64,000 bases of DNA from Terana coerulea (GCA_024811115.1 JAKOGH010000141.1:1-64000), one strand, 5' to 3'; shown: positions 47,393-62,472, counted from the stretch's first letter. Notes: generated from the letters alone by a model not told the origin. A program made the numbers and translations.

Positions 47393-48069
47393 TGCTCGCA
47401 TGGCGCAAATTCCTTCCGACCGATAGTGTCATGGCCGCCTCGTCCTCCGTCCCATTGGGACCTCCGTGCAGGCCTACTTGAGACAAGATTCATGTTGCCC
47501 ACGGAGACTGTTTGAGTCCGCATAAACACAATCAGAATCCGTTGCTCCTGTGCCCACTGGGCTCACAAAAGGTGTGCCGGCCCTTTCGTTTTATTCTCAG
47601 CTTGTCCAGTTTACGAGTCTTTGCGTCTTCCGCAGTGCCCACGGTCCTACCGCGGTCTTTGGCGGTCGTTGGAGTCTTCCGCTGTTGGATCTCGTTTCGG
47701 TATGCAGTTGAAAAGGTATTCAACACACACACAGTCAGCATGTTGTAATCGGCTTGGCTAAATGCGCCACAACAATTCGCATGGCTCATGTGCGACCCAT
47801 CTGGTCAACACCGCTAGACCATCCGTTATCTGGTTCTGTATATACTATCTCATGTACTGTCCTGGTACCTTAAGCGGATCTTAGTCTATCTATATCACAC
47901 AACACATGAGAGCAATAGCATCCTGCTTTAACTTAGAATAGCGAATGTTGAATGCTGACGGCCGGTGATGGGACGGAAGGCATACAAAATGAGATAGCAG
48001 CTCGAAACACCGCGATAACCAAGCAAAGAAGAGACATAGTGAATAAGATACATACAAGTTAGTCTGCAG
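47393..48069. other. Convergent intergenic region
   Basis: 3' regions of the Lys-rich gene (+) and the disordered hypothetical gene (-). No additional gene was seen. Confidence 0.5.
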
Positions 48070-50061
48070 CTATGGCTCGGTCTCCGCCTCCACCTCAGTG
48101 AAGTCACGTAGCCATCCATCAAAGTCCACGTCCTTCTCCAACAAATCACTCACCATCCCAATGTTGCCCTCGACATCAAACTGCGAGTTGTACCCCATTG
48201 CAAGCATCCCGCTGGCCCCCCTTGTCAGCGGCTCGCCATCCGCATGTGGCTGACTGGTGTCCATAGCGCCGATCTCGCCTCGGACCTGTGTCGAGACAAA
48301 CGGGGGCACGAATCCGCTCACCCCGGCCTTCTGGGAGAAGAGGGGGACACGGGCGAGCGTGGGTGGTCGAATCCTTTAGCTGATTGTGGAGATGCTGATG
48401 ACCCCGACGCTGGCGAGGAGAATATTGTCCGCGCGCGACTGGCGGCCGTTGGCGCAGGTGACGGGTTTCTCTGCCGCTCAGCTTCGGCTTGTTCCTCAGC
48501 TACGGCAAGGAGCGCGTCTCCGTCTGCCACACCCGCTGACGGCTCGTGAGACGTTGCGTCTGCGCGCTCTTCTGGGGCGGGCGTCGCAGCGGTCGACTTG
48601 AATTTGCGGGACGGTGGGCGAGGTCGCGGTTTCGAGCGGCGTGATGATGCCAACAGCTCAGTGAGCGTAGGCAACGCTCGGCTGGGCGTAGACGGCCCTA
48701 CCAAGGGCAGACCTCTCGCATTTCCGAGGCCCTTCCCTGATGAAACCGGTCTCACAGGTGTTTTCGGAGGAGACGTAAACGGGGAGGTGTCGTCGGTGGC
48801 AGCTGTGCTGGCGCGTCGGACCATGGCTCGTGCTCGCTCGGAGACTGAGCGCGCAGCCGCTTCGTGAGAGGGCGAGGTGAACCATCACGAGCCTCGGATG
48901 GCGGTGTGAGAGGGCGTGTGCGCTTGGCTGCGCGCTGGGGCGACGGTGTGACAGGTGGAAGGCTGGACGATGATAGAGCGGGAGGTGGGATGCGTTCGAG
49001 TGATTGATTCGGAAGCCGAGGAGACGTCGATGGCGAGGATCCTCCTGCGCGCGGAAGTATGGGAGCCGGCTTGGACTTCTTTGGGTTCATTTTCCGTATT
49101 ATCGGAGGAGTTGACGTCTCAAGTTGAGGAGGAAACGATGGGGGCAGGAACTCCTGAGTACACCTTGAGCACCAAATGTAAGAGAGCTTCAGGGAATGGA
49201 GATAGCTTACCATTTCTGACAAATCCGCAATACCTGCGGGCACGCGAGCGCTGCGAGCCGTATCTTCCTTGGGCGGAGTACCTGCGTCGTTCTCTCCTGC
49301 CGCTAACACGTCCCCCTTTGCAATATTGTCAGGGGGAGTACCCTTTCGCCGGACGTGGCGGCTAGCGATCTCTTCGCGACGGTGAAAGGTAGAGGGGATT
49401 GCCGTGTAGCTCCGAGATCCTTCCCCTGGCCCTTAGATCCTTGTGCAGGGACAGGTGCAAATTCGACAACATCCTGGGACTCTGGGGGCATGTCCGGCAC
49501 GACTTGCGCTTGCCAAGCCTTGACCTTGTCCCTCACGAGGTCCGACTTCGACGCAGGCCCCTCTCCTGGGAAGAACTTAGACGTTCTCCCCTCAGCGGCA
49601 GGTGGAGCCTCAAATCTTTTCGCCCATCTCTCCTCACACTTCGCCCATTCCTCTTCAGTGCCTGGGAGCACGAACTTGTAATTTCCTATGTCCACCTTTG
49701 CCCTCTCTCCCATCCTCACCCCGGGCCCAGCCCCAACATACCGTCTACTTGTACATGCCATTCTAAGAAGGTCGGATAGCTGATTCCACTTGGTGCTCGT
49801 TGGGTTGTGGCCTGCGACCTGCAATGCTGCGTTAAATTTCTTCGACAACGCGTCGGACCGTGATTGAAAAGTGGGAGAAGGGGGACGCGATGGTGCGCAA
49901 AGGACGTCTTCAAGTTTTGCGTACTCCTCCCGAGCCTCTTCCAACTTGTCCACATAGTTCGTGTAGGGCGGGGGTTGGATTGGAGTTGAGGTGAAGGCCG
50001 AGAATTGAGACGGCGCCGGCGAGCTACCGTCCAAGAGTACCGGATCGAGACGTCGAGACAT
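48070..50061 (-). CDS. Large disordered hypothetical protein
   Basis: The minus-strand frame starts at 50061 (MSRRLDPVLLDGSSPAPSQF). A folded-looking N-terminal part contains YVDKLEEAREEYAKLEDVLC, NPTSTKWNQLSDLLRMACTS and FVLPGTEEEWAKCEERWAKR. The rest is Pro/Ser/Lys-rich disorder with KSKPAPILPRAG, RAAKRTRPLTPPSEARDGSP, ALPTLTELLASSRRSKPRPR and an acidic end (LLEKDVDFDGWLRDFTEVEA). An intron at about 49153-49209 joins IADLSEM to EFLPPSF in frame. Elsewhere the frame slips near 49340-49380, 48860-48890 and 48335-48350, each by one base without plausible splice sites. It could be one protein of roughly 600 residues with sequence errors, or a decaying gene. No family recognised; basic proline-rich stretches hint at a nuclear protein. 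Confidence 0.55.
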
Positions 50062-50732
50062 AGCAATTTGGTAAGTTATGGGAAGAGCATAAGCTCAGGA
50101 TTTAGTGTATACTAGCCAGGTGTAGGAAGGAAATGGACGATTATGAGGTTGAAGGCAGAGCCCAGCCAGCCAATTGGGCTAACCGCCGCAATGGTGGCGG
50201 CCACGTGTAATTTCGGGGATTGCCCGTGAACAGAAAAGCCGCCCGGTCGGTGAACATTCGACGTGTACGGGACACAGAATATTACATACAATTAGAGCAG
50301 TTTCATAATATCGTTCGTATATTATACAGACAAAAAATCTGCTGATTCCACGTGCATATGTGATGGTCATGGTACAGGACGGGAAGATATCGTCGCTAAT
50401 TCATTGGGGTTCACCGGCCGCTCCATACTTCTCTTCAAGCGCTGTGCTAAAGCTACGGCGAGAATATGCTTGCACTGTGAGGCGTAGTAGAATAGGCTTA
50501 GTGTTCTACCTGAAAACGCATCAGGTCACCTCACCATATGCTGGGCATCCGTGAGTAAAACCGAGAACGAGAAGGCAGGACAGGTGCAGTATGGAGGAAT
50601 CCGCTGTGTCCCCTTCCGTTGGGCAGGAAAAATGGAGTATGTGTCTGTTGATCCAAGAACTTGATAATTTGTGCTTCCCCATGCCGCGCGAAGGATGATT
50701 ACTGTGCGTCAACGTGTGTCAGAATGCATCAG
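50062..50732. other. Intergenic
   Basis: Upstream of the disordered hypothetical gene and downstream of the small gene at 50.7-51.1 kb. No gene or notable repeat. Confidence 0.5.
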
Positions 50733-51092
50733 CTACCAATACCCCGCCAGCCAAATGGACACAGATGCGCTCATACGTAAGCTCTGCGGCGTGCTTGTCG
50801 TTGCTATGTGTGGGGCATACCAGAAACCTATTCATGTAGATTCCCTTACCACTATCACGATCCACGAGGTCCAGAGCGGCCAGTAAAAGGTTGTCGTCGA
50901 AGAAGAACCGAAGACGGTCAATATATTCCTCATCCAGTATATCTACAAATGTTTGAGCAAGCAATAGACATCATGTGCGATGCAGAAAGTTGACATCGCC
51001 TACTTGCCTTCAGTCTCCCCGTTCTCCCCATCAGATTCGAACTTCTCGTTCAGCGCAGCCTCGAGGAGCGCGAGAACATCCTGCGACGACAT
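50733..51092 (-). CDS. Small hypothetical acidic protein (82 aa)
   Basis: Three exons (51008-51092, 50850-50942, 50733-50803) join in frame. The protein reads MSSQDVLALLEAALNEKFES, DGENGETEDILDEEYIDRLR, FFFDDNLLLAALDLVDRDSA and ends SVSIWLAGYW. The first 60 residues form a likely helical acidic domain. Intron 1 (50943-51007) has a GC donor (GCAAGT); intron 2 (50804-50849) is a 46-bp GT-AG intron. If intron 2 is not removed, the frame continues to a stop near 50719 with unrelated sequence. No family recognised and no targeting signal seen. Confidence 0.5.
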
Positions 51093-51939
51093 TAGTTGGA
51101 AGTTGTGCAGGGTTCCTAGAGGTTACGAGGCAAAAGTGCGCGGGTCTGAGCTATGATGAAGATGTGGTGTTGAGCAACATGCGCGCGCGAAGCAAGGATC
51201 ACGGATCGTCAACCACGATAGGTGCCTGATCTGGATGCCGGCGCGCGGCGTTTGAATATAGCAAGTTTCAGGAGTCTTCCGGCAGTCATGGTCTCTACCT
51301 CCACCTCAATATTACTTACTATCCGCGGTACAGTACTTGCGATAATATTATAACGAGGAAGTAAGTCGCTTTCGTCGCGATATACAAATAAGCTACAGTG
51401 AATGTTGATTTGTACGTCCACCCTTTTGCAGGTTTGCGAGTGACATACAGCTCACGAGAGTCACTAGTGCTGTCGCTTCCGAACGTAACTTGGTCGTAAT
51501 CATCGGAGCCGCTATCTCGATGTATAAAATGCTAGTTAGTAGGTAAAGAGTCATAATCAGAGCATTCATGTGACCCTACTATGCGGCTTACTGACAAAGT
51601 TCGACCGGAGAGCGGTCCTAACTGCTTGAAAGTAAGTTCGTTAATGGATGCTATTTCTAGCTCAACGCTCACATAGTTTGCCGCACTATTCATCAGGAAG
51701 CGTCGTACATCCGACTTAGATCTCCGGCACGTATGGCTGTGACTCGAATCACGATGGAGGCGCGACTGGATGACAACGAGGCACGTCTGTTGTAGCGTCC
51801 ATGGCATAAAGGGCTGGGGGAGGCCTCGCTAAACTCTTCAGCCCCCTCTGCCCCATCTCCATTTGATCCTCGCTTCCTGCGTCTGCCGCTTTCCTGAGAT
51901 TCTTTGATATATCCTTCTACCCGTGAGCCTGTTACTCCG
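51093..51939. other. Intergenic
   Basis: Divergent spacer between the small acidic-protein gene (-) and the DUF6593 gene (+). Frames inside (51209-51421, 51532-51807 on the minus strand) lack motifs. TATAAAA-type sequence occurs near 51522. Confidence 0.45.
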
Positions 51940-52663
51940 ATGGAGTCCCAAACAACTCTCGTCGACGTCCTCGCTCGTCAACCAAATGACCTCGCCCACA
52001 CAGTCCTCTACTTCTACAACGACTGTACCAATAACACCACAATCTCTACAAGAGGAGTGGGACCTTTGCTACGTTATACGGTGCATTCTGATTTATACGC
52101 CACGAACACTCAAGTTGATCGCACCGTTGACGGTGGAAACCCTTCGTCGTGGGCATCATACGTCGGCGTACCTTGTTACCCGATATCGTAACTGTATCTG
52201 GCGTGCAGAAGAAACTGAGTAGGTGGCTAAAGACACCAAAGCTATCTGATCTGTAAGCTTTGGTACGTTTATCGCCACTTGTTCTCTGCTCACTCATGTC
52301 TCGCAGGCCGGCTACCATGACTATTGACGGGTGCAGCTACACCTGGCAGCGTCGCAATTGGAACCACATAGCTGTAAGTTTTCCTGTGCGGTATTTTTGT
52401 ACATATTGACTGCTCACTCTTAGCAGTTGTATGCAGAGACCGAGCCAAGTAACCCCATTGCTTGGCTCGACCGCGGGTCATTCACCCGTGTAGACGGCGC
52501 GGCAACACGTGTGCTGCCGGTGATATATGTTCTGGATTCTGCGGAACACATCATGGATAGTATTGCGCTTTCTGCTGTCATTATTGAGCACAAGCTGCGA
52601 ATGGCGACGAAGAACAGAGAGCTTACGGTGGGTAGTGTTGGGATAGTAAAGATGACCGGTTAG
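51940..52663 (+). CDS. DUF6593-like protein 1
   Basis: Starts at 51940 (MESQTTLVDVLARQPNDLAH). Four exons joined by GT-AG introns of 47-54 bp keep the frame: ...NPSSWASY|KKLSRWLKTPKLSDL|PATMTIDGCSYTWQRRNWNH IA|LYAETEPSNPIAWLD. It ends with LDSAEHIMDSIALSAVIIEH and a short tail. The pattern (beta-rich N-terminus, a YTWQ element, a late hydrophobic MDSIALSAVIIEHKLRM helix) matches the DUF6593 family that is expanded in mushrooms and polypores. Function is unknown for the family. Similar layout and ending are seen at 63.2-63.8 kb (MDMLDLIVITWIYIERKR). Confidence 0.65.
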
Positions 52664-53019
52664 CTAATCAAATATTGTTTATGACCTCACGTTCCGTGAT
52701 ATTGTACTGTAATATGTACCTTCTGCTTGCTGTAGCTTGGCGGCATAATTGATGACATAGTCTTATAGTATTTGGATAGTATACAAGCTTGATACGAGCT
52801 CAGGAACGTTCACTCAGAATTATTCAGGATTTCGAAGTTGTGAGTGACCCGATCTAATCTAGCAAACAGGAGCAAACAGGAGCAAATCAAGTCCTGTAGC
52901 CCGCTCGCTGTCTTGGTCCACAGCCACCACCACTCCGTCACCCGTTGAGGAGACATCCGAACTCGACAATTCGTCTTGTTTTCATCGTGCGGCCCTCCGT
53001 AAACCAGAGTCTTTGAAAA
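52664..53019. other. Short intergenic region
   Basis: DUF6593 gene 3' end and PRP4 kinase upstream region. A tandem AGCAAACAGG AGCAAACAGG pair lies at about 52861-52880. No gene. Confidence 0.5.
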
Positions 53020-55573
<2,554 letters not shown>

Positions 55574-56283
55574 GTGTCTTGGGTCAGCCTGCTAGCAATT
55601 TTGAATCGTGTCATGTATCATAACTCACCACCCATTTCTTTATCGAACGCCAGTATTTGGCTGGGCAACCTTCTAAACTGTGCTGCGCCCGTGTTCCTGT
55701 CTCACAAGTTTGAACGAATGGCCGGCCCGGGCATCTCTTAGGATGTATTTTTGTGCTATGTCCTGGTCCGGCCTTGAACGTTGAACGTTCGCGGCGGCGT
55801 TGCTAATCTGTCAGATCCCGCGGTAAGTTTCACTTGTACTTAGCTGTGGCGAAGTACTTACTTGGTCTGATAGGTGTGCCAGTGAAGCATGTATGCGGCC
55901 GTTCGTTCATTTGTGACTGGCATCTGTGGCGAGATGCAATCCGACGGCTGCAGCGTTATCCTTCAATATCCGATGTTCGTCGCTATTGTTTTCTTATCAA
56001 CCATTCTAGTGACGCTACCAAGGTGGCGCTTTGGGAATCCGCCACTAAATTCTTGAGTTGTGGCCCAGGAGTGCGTGGCAACCACTGCACTGGTCCACGA
56101 CTCGCGCCATTATATACTTAGGCTTCCAGACAAACGCACAAAGCATGAATGACTATTGTGACGTGCAGTGGCCACCGGCGGTCGCTACTGAAAGGTATAA
56201 CAACGGTGGGTGTGCTAGCTGGTTCCATACCTCTACCATCCCTCCCGTGTTTTGCTTTCCAACGGATTCATCTAAACGCAGCT
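55574..56283. other. Intergenic
   Basis: After the PRP4 kinase stop. No gene recognised; TATATA at about 56110 may belong to the next gene. Confidence 0.5.
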
Positions 56284-56789
56284 ATGTCTGGCCCGGCACC
56301 CTCAAGTTCGGCCGCTCTGGTGAGAATTTTTGTGGTGTTCCCCGGCGCACCTGCACTGACAATGTACCTCAGGACGAGAGAACTCTTCTACAACTTGTAG
56401 GCATGGCTTTGATAGAGCACGCCCGGGAGGAAGCCCTCGCAAAGCACCCCAGCGACAACATTCTCCGACGGTTGAACGACGAGCTCGCCCACGCGCGCAC
56501 GCGGCTCGCCAGCGCGCAACAGGATATGCAGGCCTACGCCGCCGGCCTCGCGGCACGAAGCCTCACGAAACTCCCAACGCTGTCAACGGCCCAAGCGCAG
56601 GACCTCGCTGAGATGCTGGCCGATTCTGAGATCGAGACCAGTAGGGTGCAGGCCCACATCCGAGCGCCGATGCCGCCCAGCCCGAGGTTCTTGGCGACGA
56701 CGCAGAGCATAACAGAGCTGCACGACACGATTCACCAACTTGAGCAGCAAGTCGGATACATGCAAGCGGGCGGCGCGGGCTACCGATAG
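56284..56789 (+). CDS. Hypothetical coiled-coil protein (150 aa)
   Basis: Two exons (56284-56319 and 56373-56789) with a 53-bp GT-AG intron. MSGPAPSSSAAL|DERTLLQLVGMALIEHAREE leads into helices NILRRLNDELAHARTRLASA, QAQDLAEMLADSEIETSRVQ and SITELHDTIHQLEQQVGYMQ, with two heptad-like regions at about residues 45-75 and 120-145. No signal peptide or membrane segment. The choice of ATG 56284 follows from the in-frame intron; frames further upstream (from 56058) have stop-free but unnatural sequence. Its coiled coil suggests a structural or complex-forming role; family unknown. Its 3' end faces MFS transporter 3. Confidence 0.62.
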
Positions 56790-56985
56790 CAGGACACATC
56801 TTGAGCCAGCGAGCCTGGGGCCACTTGGACTATCCTTACATGTCGTGACAAGCTCGCATTGACCACACAGTACCATTCACTCGCGCAGGGCGCTCTCGGG
56901 CTTGCAGTAATATACACAGGGTTGATTATACAGTATGCTACACATAATTTTGGAGAAGAACGCTATGGACAGATTCCACTCTCTC

Positions 56986-59776
56986 TCATGCCTCTGACGA
57001 CCCGTTGATCAAGTTACGCGGTTTCCGAGTCCCACTGTCCGCTTCGCGCATGTCCGCAATGCCAACACCCGTCACAATCCCCGGTTCATACGCCGAGATG
57101 CGCCTGCTGTGGGGTGCGGCGTAAAGCGTGTCATCTTCGCTCTCCCAGTTCTCATCACGATAATGCTCGTGGCCGTGGTCCCCGAGGAACGGACTCTCGG
57201 ATGCCTCCGGGGACTGAGGCTCGCTCGGCGGCAGCTGCTTCGCCGGCGTGGGTGTGTCTTCCAGATTTTTGTCGGGGACCTGGGCAATGCACGACGGTGA
57301 GTGTGAGCCACGGGAGCGAAGGAGAAGGGCGCATACGGGGAAGCGGATGAGGTACGCGATGAACGTCGAGCATGCGGCGGCAATGAATACCATGCGCAGG
57401 CTGCTCGCATACGAATCGCGCGCCGCGCGCTGGAGGACAGGTGGGAGGCGGATGACGAGTGTAGCGGAGTGCCTAATCTCCGCAATCAACTGTGCACATT
57501 GTTCCAATTAGCCACTGAAAGATACGACAATAGATACGCCGCAAATAAACACTTGCCTGTTCTGAGTTAGGCCCGGAGATGCGCTTGTGCAACTCGGTGT
57601 TTAGTGACGACTGGAAGATAGCAGCCGAGAGTGCGACGCCGCCGACCTGACCGATGCCACGCCAGAGTTGGCTGAAACCCATCCCGATCGCCAGTGCGGA
57701 GTCAGGGATGTGCGAGAGCAGCGCAACTGTAGAAACATGAGTATATGCGCATTGAGCGTAGGTCAGTTCGCAGAGATACGCACTGAGCATGGTCTGCAGG
57801 ACGACGGCGTTTCCGAATCCTAATGGGAACTAAACACAAGGTGTTAGAGAACGGATAACTGAGGGAGGACTGTGTACACACTACGCCAAGCCAGAGCAAC
57901 AACGGATGGGAATGCTCGGTCATTGAGCTGATCATAATCGTCGATACGAATGGCAAAATCCCGCACACGAGAGTAAGCGTCCTATACCGTCCCGTCCGGT
58001 GCATAATCCATCTGCATACGATCACCACATCAGCCACTTCTGCAACATCTTCGCCCTCCCTGGCAAGACAGAACACGTACCCAGCAAACATAGACCCCAT
58101 CGACAACGATACACCGTTCGGGATGAGATGCGCGCCGGCCTCGCCCGCGCTCGTGAACATGACCGTCTGGAACCACGTCGGGAGGTTGTACATGAGCGCA
58201 AAGTTGCACATCGACACCATGAAGCTTGCGACGCCGACCAGCATCGGCACGCGCTGCGTCATGAGACTCGGCGGCAGCACGGGCGCGGCCGCGAACCACC
58301 TCTCGATAACGAAGAACGCGACGAACAGAAGGACAAAGCCAGCGAAAGGAAGATACACCGCTGGTGAAGACCACTGCAGAGAACAGTGTCAACGACGACC
58401 TAAGGGACAACGGCTGGCGGACTTACTGGCTGCTCATTGCTGAATCGTGACGTCAGGAACACGAGTAACGACAGAACCTGCGTGGACGGACGAGAGTGAG
58501 CCCGCCAGTACAATTGGCCACACGTAGAACTCCTGCTTACCGCGCCAAGAAGCGAGAAACTTCCTCCCCAATCAACCTTCTTCAGGATCTCTTTGGCGCT
58601 GGCACCCCGTCCCTGCAAACAAGATGTCAGTACACCCAGGTTTGGCGGCCCGTCGACAGATAGGGTGCTCACGGGGGTAGTGTAGTGAAGATTCCAAGAA
58701 GTGAGCGCAAGAGAGAGACCGAACAGCGGTAGCTGTATGAGGAAAGCCCATCGCCAGCCGTATCTGTCCATGGACTGTGAGCCACTGAGTTTGAACTGTA
58801 CAGGTCATTGGACGCACCGGTCACTGATGATCCCGCCCAAAGGCCCACCAAGACCCATGCCTAACTGCGCCGACGTTTCAGCGACGGCTTTGAATAGTAG
58901 GAAACACCGTACTCACACTCTCAAAGACAGCAGCGACGCCTTGCGTGATGCCTCTGGACTGGATAACCAAATAATCAGGGTTTAACAAGACAGCGTCAGA
59001 TGTGTTTTCCGTGCTTACCCGCATACTGTACATGTCGCAAGTAATAATTCTGTCATTACGAACGACGTTAGCTTTCTATCGATGTGCGCTTCCACACGGA
59101 TACTTACGACGCAGTCGTGAAGACGCCGCCTCCACCCATGCCCGCGACCTGCCCAGTGTTCAGCCATAAGACGAGACACACGGCATTCCCATACTCACAA
59201 ACCGCGCCGCTATCAGCATCTCCATACTGTTCGAAAGCCCGCATGCCGCGGTGCCCAGGGCGGCGAACCATACAGCCGTCTGATTTGCCGCGCGCCGCCC
59301 CATGGCGGTGCACAGTCGTCCGTAAAGAGGCGTGAACGTACATGTGGCAAGCAGGTATCTGTGGCGGGGTATAGTCAGCGAACCGTGTCTTATGGGTTGT
59401 ACCTAAGAATGCTCACGCTGTGCCCAGCCAGCTTGCCTGGTGCGACTTGCGGAAGTCGGAGGATATTGAAGACAGCACTGGGGAGCACGTCATTAACATG
59501 AATCAAGGGTAGAAATTGTACAGATGAGCATACATGTCGCAACCATAGTTGTGTTCAGTGCCTATAACATTATCGATGAGATTTGTGCTCATCAGCAGAA
59601 AATAAGGGCCGACTCACGGATAGAAAGTTCGCAATCCATACTCCGAGTAGGATGCCATACCGGGTGGAACGCGGTAGGTCTAGCGGACCAGGGACATAAT
59701 CCGTATCCCGACATTGCGACGGTTGGGCATCCCGCGTTGCTGGCTGCAGTAGTCGTGTACACTCGTTAGCGGTCAT
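56986..59776 (-). CDS. MFS transporter 3 (DHA2 / Vba-Fnx1-like)
   Basis: Third paralogue of the 23.5 and 35.5 kb transporters. Start 59776 (MTANECTRLLQPATRDAQPS): exon 1 (59618-59776) is exactly 159 nt, the same length as in MFS 1, and ends STRYGILLGVWIANFLS. Exon 2 is 28 nt (59534-59561) encoding ALNTTMVAT, covering in one piece the 10-nt and 18-nt exons of MFS 1. Further segments are SSISSDFRKSHQASWLGTAY, YGRLCTAMGRRAANQTAVW, YGWRWAFLIQLPLFGLSLAL, LPTWFQTVMFTSAGEAGAHL, AIGMGFSQLWRGIGQVGGVA and a cytosolic tail (NLEDTPTPAKQLPPSEPQSP ... RNLINGSSEA). In-frame upstream ATGs at 60187 and beyond give unrelated sequence, so 59776 is preferred. It stands away from the enzyme block, so its substrate may differ. 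Confidence 0.86.
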
Positions 59777-61166
59777 AACAGATCGTGAAAGGTGGGTCGG
59801 CCCCGCTGGAGGCGAGCCAGTCATTTTGTAAAGGTGGAGAGGCGCCGCCGGGAAGATTTCAGGATCTTCCCTGCTGGCCATGGCCCGATGGATCGCCCGA
59901 GAGCACGGATGCAGGTGACATTGCACACCCGCAGAGCCACAGATCTCCCTCGGCCGAGGGATCGAGAGCACGGGAGGCCCGACCATAGGGCGGACATACC
60001 AGGAACCGCGCCGCTGGCCAAGGTCGAATTCCGAATTATGTCGTTGCCCTCGTTCCAGCGAAGGCCTGGCTTCGTTTGGAACGCACTGCCGCGGATGGTT
60101 CGAATTGTTTTCCTGCGGATTGTAAATGACACCGTCCAATCCACTCCACGAGTCGCTATCCGGTGGCGAGTTCACGACATCCTGCAAAGGCCGTTAAGGC
60201 TCACGAAGACGTAGGTTGCTCCATAGGTACCCACTTGGTCTCCCCGCGAGCTTCTTGGCTCAGTCCAATGATTGAGTGCTTGCTGGCGGCTTCGGTCGGG
60301 TAGACCTGCTTCTGCTGGCAAGTTCTGTTTGCGCAGGTCCGGCAAGACAATATCTGCGGGACGATTGTCGGTCAGCGATTCGACCAGTGCCTTCTCATTC
60401 CGAATTGAAGCCAGCTTGCAATCCGAATTGGCGAGGCACGAGTGATCCAGGAGGCGGAGAGGATTGGTCGACCAGTGCCGAGCTCCCGTTCGCAATCACA
60501 TCACGAATGGCGCAATATACAGGCGCCCATATACGCCCCCACGAGGCGAAGGGACGCAAAGGGATGTGGCGTGGCACCAGTGGTTGGCTGGCTCAAGAAC
60601 ATCGAGCATGTCCCAGCATGGCTTCGACTTGGTATAGCTAGCGTGTGGTTAGATAATATTTGGGAGGGTGGACATTGAACATCTACACTCACCTACCCGC
60701 AGAAGCTCCCACGCGGCCCGAGTCACTGCTGCAGGACTCGGAGAAGCCGACGCTTGAATCAGGCCGAGTTGCAGCCTGATAGCAAGTTGGGCAGGACTAC
60801 GTAATTCGAGCGTATCGAGTACCGTCCATCCCCGCTGCTATATCCGTCAGACTTCCACACAGACGGGTCGGGTTTATAAATATTCTGTCCGTTGCCGCTT
60901 CAGTACGTCGGTGTCATCTGAGGATCACAGAAGAGAACTTGAGGTCTACACGAGAGAAGGTAAGCAATCTGAAGTTCCACCAAAGATGCATCGCATACCC
61001 AGTCAGTTGATACGCACTAGCAGCCTTGATATTTTCCTTCACACCATATGTACAATTGCTCCCGTGCTTTACCCTGCTCGTTCACTGTGCGGGAAGAGCC
61101 CAATTAGCGGGCTTGGGACTCCTCAGCGTTCGAACCGGCTCCCATACCGTACTGTTGTGGCTTTTG

Positions 61167-61920
61167 TTACTGTCGTTTGCAAAGCACCTGAGACAAGCGC
61201 CTTTTCGGCCAAATTTGGACGTTTTGGTAGCACGGGTCACTTTCGTATCGTAGCTCTCCCAATACACACCGTAGCCACTAGCTTTAGACATGCTAAGTGA
61301 CCCATCTCTCAATCCTAAAGTGCTCGCAACAAGAACGACAGAAACTGGTCAATTTTTGAGTGAGCTGGGTGTCCTGGACCCCCTTGACGACTTTTGAGCT
61401 GGGATAAAAGAATGACTTGAGCGTTTCGCCTTGAGAAGGCTGGAAGTGCTTTTGTTTTCCCAGGTGCCAGTACTCTTAGATTGATCTCGGTCGGATGTTA
61501 TGTCCTCATGGTCCCACTGACAAGGGTGCACGGGCTAAGCGCCCGTGAGAGCGCAACTGTATGAGAACACCACATCCGACCGGGGCCGGTTTAAGAGTGC
61601 TTGCACCTGCGGAAACATCATACAAGCCATGCCCAACTTGTCCGAAGCAAACCGGCTCAGCCGTTCTTTCATCCCAGCTCAAAAGTCGTCGAGGGGTCTG
61701 GTGCCGGGTCCAGCATACCTAGCTTGCTCAAAAATCGGTCGTTTCTTCTCGTCTTTGTTGCATGCGCCTTCGCATCGAAGAAATAATCATGTTCCATGTC
61801 TCAACTTAGTGTCTACGATGTGTATTGGGTGAGCTACGACACGAAAGTTACCCGTGCCACCAAAACGTCCAAATTTGGCCGAAAAGGCGCTTGTCTCAGG
61901 TGCTTTGCAAACGACAGTAA
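61167..61920. repeat. 754-bp imperfect palindrome (foldback element candidate)
   Basis: The left arm (61167 to about 61530) is the reverse complement of the right arm (about 61555-61920) at roughly 75-90% identity by eye. Both share TTACTGTCGTTTGCAAAGCA, CCTGAGACAAGCGCC, CCAAATTTGGACGTTTTGGT, TTTTTGAG, CGACTTTTGAGCTGGGAT and CGGTCGGATGT in mirrored order. A small hairpin ACGGGC/GCCCGT (61530-61546) marks the centre. The ends fall off sharply. It could be a foldback transposon, a MITE pair or an inverted duplication of a gene piece; no transposase is encoded. Confidence 0.82.
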
Positions 61921-62436
61921 AGAGATTTGTACACGCCCGGAAGTGACGTGCGCGTGAATAGGCAAACTCGTCAAGCTGCATATATGCGGCGGAAATTAAT
62001 TAGGACAAGTGGAAAATGAAAGAGGTTTTTCACCTGTATGCTATCCACCTGTATGGACGCGTTACATCGAATTTCGTCGCGTATATCGTCGGAGCTACTC
62101 GCCAGGCGTTTCTCAGTTTGCGTTCTCTTCACCAACTCTGCGATGCTATTAATACTTATTACGACAGAAGGGGAGTTTTCCCCAGCGACAGAGTGCTTTT
62201 GTGACCATGACTATCACACGAGATGGTTTGAGGACCAAAGGGGCAGTCCGAGGTTCAGGAGGTCGCCGCAATGGAAGGTAAGTTAAGCAGGAGAGTACGA
62301 GGACAAGTCACGTCCGAGAGTATGTCTACCCGGGCCGTCGCTTCGACGGATCACTTCATGGGCGCTCCGATTTGCCGCTAGCTTCTGGTAACTAAGTAAG
62401 AAAGTTCAACAAAGCAGCATAAGTAACTTCGAAGCG

Positions 62437-62472
62437 CCCGTTACTTACCCGTTACTTACCCGCTACTTACCC
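62437..62472. repeat. 11-bp tandem repeat, three units
   Basis: CCCGTTACTTA, CCCGTTACTTA and CCCGCTACTTA follow head to tail, then CCC. Not the usual fungal telomere repeat (CCCTAA). Confidence 0.75.

Noticed and set aside
62437..62472. Possible telomere repeat
   Set aside because: The unit is CCCGTTACTTA in three copies, not a telomeric CCCTAA array.
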